Of a stretch of DNA of 63,392 bases, positions 58,615 through 63,392 are shown one piece after another (position 1 is the first letter of the stretch; each line of letters starts with the position of its first letter). The DNA is from Brasilonema sp. UFV-L1 (GTDB lineage Bacteria > Cyanobacteriota > Cyanobacteriia > Cyanobacteriales > Nostocaceae), in the NCBI RefSeq assembly GCF_012912105.1, contig NZ_QMEA01000024.1:1-63392 (forward strand), read 5' to 3'. A program made the position numbers and the translations under genes. The notes beneath the pieces were generated by a model that saw nothing but the letters and a program-made list of their open reading frames with translations, did not search any database and was not told the origin of the DNA.

Positions 58615-58676
58615 AGCCGAACGCTTGCTGCAAAAACTTGACAATGGTGCCGTGGTGCTGGCTTCCGTTCCAGCTG
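58615..58676 (+). pseudogene. Diverged fragment of an alaS C-terminal region
   Basis: About 60 nt align without gaps to 56485-56546 of alaS. The translation is [20 protein letters not shown] against [20 protein letters not shown]. Most differences are at silent positions, so the piece derives from a functional, diverged alaS rather than from a recent copy. Confidence 0.75.
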
Positions 58677-58751
58677 AGCAGAAACGGAGCGTAGGCAGGG
58701 GGAACGCTCCTAAGTTCTGAATTCTGCTGTATGTGTTACGATGCGTAAGTC

Positions 58752-60005
58752 CTATTGCATTGGAAAAGCACCTGGGCGGACAGCTAAGTCAAGGTTTTGA
58801 CCATTGCGACGCAATTGCATGCGCAAATTTCCCCCAATTTGGCTATTTTCCACTGCCTTTTGAACAGAGGCTGCATCTGCAACTGTTTGACCATTAAGTT
58901 TTTGGATTACATCACCAGCACGTATCCCCGCTTTGGCTGCTGGTGAATTGGGCATAACTTTGACAACTAAAACGCCACTGTCTTCATTAACACTTAAGCC
59001 ACTGTTGGGATCAGAGTTGATGTTTTCTTTCAACTCAGGTGTCAACGCCTGCATCGCAATTCCTAAATAAGGATGTTGTACTTTACCTGTGGCTATCAAT
59101 TGATTGGAAATTCGTTGCGCTGTGTTGATAGGAATAGCAAAGCCCAATCCTTGCGCCCCCTGGATAATGGCTGTATTCATCCCTATGACTTGTCCTTGGG
59201 CATTTAGTAATGGTCCCCCAGAGTTACCAGGGTTAATTGCTGCGTCTGTTTGAAGATATTCCACTCGCTTGTCGGGAGCACCAATTTGATTGCTTGTCCG
59301 ACCTGTTCCACTGATAATTCCAGTGGTGACGCTGTTATCTAAACCAAGGGGGTTACCAATGGCGATCGCCCATTCTCCGGGTTGTAGCTGATCCGAGTTA
59401 CCCAATGTCACTGTTGGTAGGTTATCTGCTTGAATTTTGACAACAGCCACATCTGTTAATTCATCTTTGCCTAACACTTTACCTTGATAAGTGCGTCCAC
59501 CCTTGAGTGTCACTTTCACAGTATCCGCACCATCAACAACGTGAGCGTTGGTGAGAATGCGACCGTCAGCACTCATAATAAAACCTGAACCAGTACCACG
59601 TTCTACCCGCCTTTGTTGTGAATTTGGCAGTGCAGAACCAAAAAAGCGGCGCAAGAATGGGTCGTTAAATTCTTCTGGCAACTGGGTTTTCACGGTTCGC
59701 GAAGCATCAATCCGCACAACGGCTGGTCCGACGTTTTGCACAACCTTCGTAACAAAACTACTACCCTCTGGATTCGTCGGTATTGGGGGAGCAGCATTGA
59801 CCCGACTCACAGCAAGATCAGATGCGTTTTTAGAAACCTGTTGGGAGTGGGAAGCCAAGTAGCCACCTGCAAGAGTCATCCCAGAACCTAGTAACACGAG
59901 CGATAAATGAAAAGCTGTTTTTTTCCAAGGACCAGTCATATTACTTAATAAAATTTTGTTGTGTACGTTTAATTCGTGATTGTCATCACTCGGTTTTCTA
60001 TACAT
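58752..60005 (-). CDS. HtrA/Deg-type serine protease with PDZ domain, membrane-anchored or periplasmic
   Basis: A 417-residue periplasmic/membrane protease. An N-terminal segment (about 30-50, AFHLSLVLLGSGMTLAGGYLA) serves as signal or anchor. The protease domain has His in TNAHVVDG, Asp in LTDVAVVK and Ser in NPGNSGGPL, an intact triad; the PDZ domain follows (about 315-410, 'LVVKVMPNSPAAKAGIRAGDVIQKLNGQ'). Size and layout fit the HtrA/HhoA/HhoB group of cyanobacteria, which degrade damaged proteins in the envelope; the particular member cannot be named. ATG at 60005. It is divergent from the caspase gene. In contrast to the two HtrA-like proteins at the window start, this one is exported. 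Confidence 0.93.
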   Translation of the reverse strand: MYRKPSDDNHELNVHNKILLSNMTGPWKKTAFHLSLVLLGSGMTLAGGYLASHSQQVSKNASDLAVSRVNAAPPIPTNPEGSSFVTKVVQNVGPAVVRIDASRTVKTQLPEEFNDPFLRRFFGSALPNSQQRRVERGTGSGFIMSADGRILTNAHVVDGADTVKVTLKGGRTYQGKVLGKDELTDVAVVKIQADNLPTVTLGNSDQLQPGEWAIAIGNPLGLDNSVTTGIISGTGRTSNQIGAPDKRVEYLQTDAAINPGNSGGPLLNAQGQVIGMNTAIIQGAQGLGFAIPINTAQRISNQLIATGKVQHPYLGIAMQALTPELKENINSDPNSGLSVNEDSGVLVVKVMPNSPAAKAGIRAGDVIQKLNGQTVADAASVQKAVENSQIGGNLRMQLRRNGQNLDLAVRPGAFPMQ

Positions 60006-60283
60006 TTTGTCTTTGTTAAGATTTTCTGGATACCATCTCTAATCTAGAAAGCCTTTGTGACGATGCTATTACTAAGATATGACGAAATTGTAAAAAGTTT
60101 TGTGCCCATATCTATTGAAATTCCGTTTGTGTTGCTCGGCAAGAGCCTTTCTGGAAAAACCCTTGAATAAAAAGTAGAAGCAATAGTAAAACACTCAAAC
60201 GAAAAGTTAGTAAACAGGCACAATAGAATTGGTGGCAACAGTCGAGACAACGCAGAAACTTGTGGGGACATAGGCAGGCAAAG

Positions 60284-62416
60284 ATGGGGAAGTTAGCATT
60301 GCTGATAGGGGTGAGCGAGTATCAACCCGGACTAAATCCGTTACCGTGTGCGGTGAAAGATGTTGAAGCAATGCGACGAGTACTGACACACCCAGAAATA
60401 GGAAATTTTGCTGAGGTAGATATCACAGTCCTCAAAAATCCCGAACGTCAGGAAATGGAAGATGCTATTTACAATCTGTTTGCCCATCGCCAGAAACAAG
60501 ACTTATTATTATTTTACTTTTCTGGCCACGGGATTACAGATGATTACGGCAAGCTTTACCTCTCAACTTCTACCACTCGTAAACAGAATGACAGGTTATT
60601 CAAGCCTTCAGCAGTAGCAGCCAGTGTTCTGCACGAAAGTATGAATGAGAGCCGTTCCCAAAGACAGGTGATAATTTTAGACTGTTGCTTTAGCGGGGCG
60701 ATCGCCCAAGGTTTAACAGTCAAAGATGATGGTACTGTAAAGTTACAGGAACAGCTAGGCGGTAAAGGGCGGGCAATCCTGACTTCATCCACATCTACCC
60801 AGTACTCATTTGAACAAGAAGGTTCAGACCTCTCCATATACACCCGCTACTTAGTTGAAGGTATGGAAAAAGGTGCAGCGGATCGCGATGGCGATGGTTG
60901 GATTTCGATTGATGAACTGCACGAGTATGCTAGCAGCAAGGTAAAAGAAGCAGCACCAGCCATGACTCCCAAGTTTTACCCAATTGAGGAAGGTCATAAA
61001 ATTTTGCTGGCAAAATCACCAAAGGATGATCCTAAGGTGAAATATCGTAAGGAAGTAGAAACTCGTGCGAAGGAAGGTCACGAGTTTTCTGTTTTTGCTC
61101 GTAGAATTTTAGACGGAAAGCGCGATGAGTGGGGATTAACTCCAGCAGAAGCAGCTGCAATTGAAGAAGAAGTTTTGCAACCTTATCGGGAGTATGAACG
61201 TAAGCGCCATGAGTATGAGCAAGCATTGATTCAGGCAATTGCTCAAGAATATCCCTTTAGCAAAACTACTCAAAAAGATTTCAAAGAATATCAGCAGTAT
61301 CTGGGACTGCGGGATGAAGATATTGCCTCAATTGAACAACGGATCGTTACTCCGAAACAAGCAGAATATGAGCGTAAGCAACAGGAAGCACAGAGGTTAC
61401 AGCAAGAGCAAGAAAGAGCCAAGCGACAAAAACAGCAAGCAAAATTACGAGAACTACCTCAAACTCAATCATCACCAGTTTCTCAGCCAAAATCTCCCTC
61501 TGTTATTCAAACTAATATTCCAACGAATACTCAAACTAATATTCAAACTCAGCAGTTTGAGTTCGAGTATGCCACAATCATCGTCAAATCAAAATTTTTA
61601 GGTATAGGAAAAACCTGCGAAATCAATCGTCATCGGGGTCGAGCAGAATTTTTCACAGAAAACCTGGGCAATGATGTGTTGCTGGAGATGGTGGCAATTC
61701 CTGGCGGTCAATTTTTGATGGGTTCTCCAGAGAATGAGCCAGAACGCCTTGCTCGTGAAAGTCCACAGCACACCGTCACCATTCAACCCTTCCATATGGG
61801 TAAGTTTCCTGTAACGCAAGCTCAATGGCAAACCGTTGCCGCTCTTCCTAAGGTCAAAATAGATTTAAATCCAGATCCATCCCGCTTTAAAGGAGCTAAT
61901 CGACCTATTGAGAGGGTATCATGGGACGATGCAATTGAATTTTGTGCTCGATTGGCTCACAAAACTGGAAAGCCCTATCGTTTGCCCAGTGAGGCAGAAT
62001 GGGAATATGCTTGTCGCGCGGGAACGACTACCCCGTTTCACTTTGGCGAAACCATCACCACAGATTTAGCAAACTACAACGGCAACTATATTTATGCTTC
62101 TGGACCAAAGGGTGAATATCGTGAGCAAACAACAGAGGTAGGAAAATTTCCACCAAATGCTTTTGCTTTGTATGATATGCATGGTAATATATGGGAGTGG
62201 TGCCAAGATGCATGGCATGATAGCTACAAAGGAGCGCCTGCTGATGGTACTGCTTGGATGAGTAAAAATGATAATGATTATCGGCTGCTGCGTGGCGGTT
62301 CGTGGTACGTCAATCCGCGGTTCTGCCGCTCGGCGTACCGCTTCAGGTTCGCGCGTGACCTCACGTACGGCCTCGCGGGTTTTCGGGTTGTGGTTGCGCG
62401 GCTCAGGACTTCTTAG
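60284..62416 (+). CDS. Caspase-FGE (C-type lectin fold) protein; DGR target
   Basis: A 710-residue protein. The caspase-like (C14) domain (1-245) has catalytic His82 in YFSGHG and Cys135 in LDCCFSG. Inside it is a canonical EF-hand loop DRDGDGWISIDE (201-212), so calcium may control it. A charged linker (about 250-450) includes coiled-coil-like Glu/Gln/Arg repeats. The FGE-sulfatase/C-type-lectin domain (about 466-710) has LLEMVAIPGGQFLMGSP, RLPSEAEWEYACRAG, NIWEWCQD and RGGSW...GFRVV. The last 41 residues (667-707) are the variable repeat of a DGR, whose template lies downstream. ATG at 60284 starts the caspase fold; a TTG 24 nt upstream is ignored. Role inferred: a caspase effector triggered by a hypervariable sensor. 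Confidence 0.9.
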   Translation: MGKLALLIGVSEYQPGLNPLPCAVKDVEAMRRVLTHPEIGNFAEVDITVLKNPERQEMEDAIYNLFAHRQKQDLLLFYFSGHGITDDYGKLYLSTSTTRKQNDRLFKPSAVAASVLHESMNESRSQRQVIILDCCFSGAIAQGLTVKDDGTVKLQEQLGGKGRAILTSSTSTQYSFEQEGSDLSIYTRYLVEGMEKGAADRDGDGWISIDELHEYASSKVKEAAPAMTPKFYPIEEGHKILLAKSPKDDPKVKYRKEVETRAKEGHEFSVFARRILDGKRDEWGLTPAEAAAIEEEVLQPYREYERKRHEYEQALIQAIAQEYPFSKTTQKDFKEYQQYLGLRDEDIASIEQRIVTPKQAEYERKQQEAQRLQQEQERAKRQKQQAKLRELPQTQSSPVSQPKSPSVIQTNIPTNTQTNIQTQQFEFEYATIIVKSKFLGIGKTCEINRHRGRAEFFTENLGNDVLLEMVAIPGGQFLMGSPENEPERLARESPQHTVTIQPFHMGKFPVTQAQWQTVAALPKVKIDLNPDPSRFKGANRPIERVSWDDAIEFCARLAHKTGKPYRLPSEAEWEYACRAGTTTPFHFGETITTDLANYNGNYIYASGPKGEYREQTTEVGKFPPNAFALYDMHGNIWEWCQDAWHDSYKGAPADGTAWMSKNDNDYRLLRGGSWYVNPRFCRSAYRFRFARDLTYGLAGFRVVVARLRTS
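62282..62406 (+). other. DGR variable repeat (VR)
   Basis: 125 bp aligned without gaps to 62611-62735. The 19 mismatches all fall at adenines of the downstream copy: 12 A-to-T, 4 A-to-G and 3 A-to-C as read from template to VR. The ten AAC codons of the template have become Tyr, Val, Phe, Tyr, Phe, Phe, Leu, Tyr, Gly and Leu (residues 675, 676, 680, 685, 687, 689, 693, 695, 696 and 697). The last 32 bp (62375-62406, GCGGGTTTTCGGGTTG...) are identical and would hold the initiation-of-mutagenic-homing site. Confidence 0.95.
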
Positions 62417-62472
62417 CCCTTTACACTTTTCTCCTTTTGCACTTTGCGCTTTCTTCTTTTCTCTTCACTTTC

Positions 62473-62485
62473 CGCGCGAAGCGCG
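62473..62485 (+). promoter_or_regulatory. Hairpin downstream of the VR
   Basis: CGCGC-GAA-GCGCG, about 65 bp past the VR. Hairpins at this position support retrohoming in characterised DGRs. The stem is short, so it may equally be a chance palindrome or terminator. Confidence 0.45.
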
Positions 62486-62610
62486 ATCAATTTTTTTTCA
62501 GATTTTTGGATGAGTTTAAATCTATCACTTTAATAATACAAAAAACTTACCGTTTAATCAAGAGGTTTGTCTTAATATTATGTTAATTTAAACTATGGGG
62601 TAGGCAACTC

Positions 62611-62735
62611 CGACTGCTGCGTGGCGGTTCGTGGAACAACAATCCGAGGAACTGCCGCTCGGCGAACCGCAACAGGAACGCGCGTGACAACACGAACAAC
62701 AACGCGGGTTTTCGGGTTGTGGTTGCGCGGCTCAG
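62611..62735 (+). ncRNA. DGR template repeat (TR) region
   Basis: The non-coding copy of the VR, 205 bp beyond the VR end. It is rich in AAC codons in the frame matching the VR (ten AAC plus one AAT), the codon that upon A-mutagenesis can yield many amino acids but no stop. Homology starts at CGACTGCTG and ends at CGGCTCAG. It should be transcribed as part of a template RNA; the promoter is not identified. Frames across it are by-products of the VR homology. Confidence 0.93.
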
Positions 62736-63392
62736 CGCTCTTCTGTGTCAGAACTGGTGGATGGGAATTCATCGGGCGTACCAAAGAAGAGTCCAGACCT
62801 AGTCCAGTGAGGTTGATGACAACTTCCGAAAATCAAACTGAGCCGGATAGCTTGGTAGATTGCAAGGTCGAACAGTTGTCCGGCTTATCATATTAAAAGC
62901 AAAAGCGCTTCCGGCGTTGCTGATTTGAAGTATGAATCTAGTTTTGTCATGCTGAATGTAGCGAAGCGAAATGAAGCATCTGCAGAGATTCTATGTCTTT
63001 GGGACACGCTGCGCTAACGCTTCACTTCGTTACGTATGCCCTCCGGGCACGCTGCGCTAACAGAATGACAATTCATACGCTGATTCAGCAACGCCGCGCT
63101 TCCTATTCCTCACTCAACTCAAAATTCACCCAAGCATAAATAAGTTGTAAAACTAGATGTTTTACAGCTTAGTAACAGTCGAGACTATTTACTAATAGGA
63201 CGCAACATTTCCCGAACTGCTATGACACATTCAGGAAACGCTAGCGGTGAAATTGTCACATCTTCTGTAAGAATTGCCTCACTTTGATAACCATTTTGAT
63301 ATCAGGTTCGGTTAAAGACTTATCATTACCAAGCTGCACCGAACCCCTCCCCTCAATCCCCTCCCCTTGCTAAGGGGAACTCGGGGTCCCCT
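62736..63392. other. Region right of the TR: no reverse transcriptase visible
   Basis: The 657 bp hold GC-rich repeats (ACACGCTGCGCTAAC at about 63003-63018 and 63048-63061), a possible gene tail at 63185-63300, and the CCCCTCCCCTTGCTAAGGGG repeat at the end. No RT or Avd gene appears on either strand. Confidence 0.7.
63185..63300 (-). pseudogene. Possible C-terminal remnant of a Uma2-like gene
   Basis: The minus strand reads GYQSEAILTEDVTISPLAFP then ECVIAVREMLRPISK before a TAG stop, with an in-frame stop about 5 codons upstream of the GYQ. The style fits the tail of cyanobacterial Uma2-family (DUF820) nuclease-fold proteins; the rest is absent. Assignment by eye only. Confidence 0.35.

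Noticed and set aside
62621-62896. Open frame of about 90 codons across the template repeat
   Set aside because: The frame exists because the TR mirrors coding VR sequence and is Arg/Thr-rich in a shifted frame. It has no family features and no ribosome-binding site; the region is better read as the non-coding template.

Overview
The window looks like the chromosome of a filamentous, probably heterocystous, cyanobacterium (Nostocales-like). Evidence: many HIP1 palindromes (GCGATCGC); heptameric short tandem repeats (AGTTATC, GTTCACT, GGGAACA and similar); scattered GC-rich palindromic repeats; an atp operon in the cyanobacterial order I-a-c-b'-b-delta-alpha-gamma, with b and b' and without beta/epsilon; a COP23 protein; PEP-CTERM and PPC proteins; large WD40/TPR signalling proteins; and a cyanobacterial-type tmRNA tag. 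No taxonomic marker is present, so the genus is open. LAYOUT. 0-10 kb: an apparent operon of a catalytically dead HtrA-like protein, an intact HtrA-like protease and a LuxR regulator with a degenerate receiver; a 2-hydroxyacid dehydrogenase carrying an in-frame repeat insertion; an unknown protein of four ~115-residue repeats; a nested inverted-repeat element; Ohr/OsmC; a histidine phosphatase; hemD; an acyltransferase. 10-22 kb: a PPC-domain protein with a 60-bp minisatellite; two tandem Ser/Thr kinase-WD40 paralogues; an array of duplicated fragments from the 3' end of the next gene; a double-trypsin/TPR protein; COP23. 22-30 kb: dienelactone hydrolase, oligopeptidase A, a PEP-CTERM protein, an HlyD adaptor, and an ABC exporter gene truncated beside an IS630 remnant. 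30-42 kb: tmRNA, the atp operon, hisS and two MscS channels. 42-52 kb: a repeat-rich 1.8-kb gap, two AAA-like STAND-type proteins (one with 14 WD40 repeats), an M41-like membrane protease, a GGDEF cyclase and an HMA protein. 52-60 kb: a TnpB element without a zinc finger, alaS, a solitary OLD-like ATPase/TOPRIM protein with an alaS fragment beyond it, and a secreted HtrA protease. 60-63.4 kb: a diversity-generating retroelement (DGR) cassette. MAIN DISCOVERY. The last large gene (caspase fold, EF-hand-like loop, long linker, C-terminal FGE/C-type-lectin domain) ends in a 125-bp variable repeat. A near copy lies about 0.2 kb downstream. The two differ at 19 positions and every one is an adenine in the downstream copy, the signature of adenine-specific DGR mutagenesis. 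The downstream copy is therefore the template. No reverse transcriptase is visible; it must lie beyond the right edge or elsewhere. The inferred product is a caspase-type effector with a hypervariable sensor domain. HOW THE GENES RELATE. The window is rich in trypsin/HtrA folds, caspase, STAND-like AAA proteins, WD40 kinases and an OLD-like nuclease, a mix typical of signalling and biological-conflict proteins of multicellular cyanobacteria. These are interleaved with housekeeping loci (atp, hisS, alaS, hemD, ssrA) and with transposon debris (IS630, IS200/IS605, palindromic repeats).
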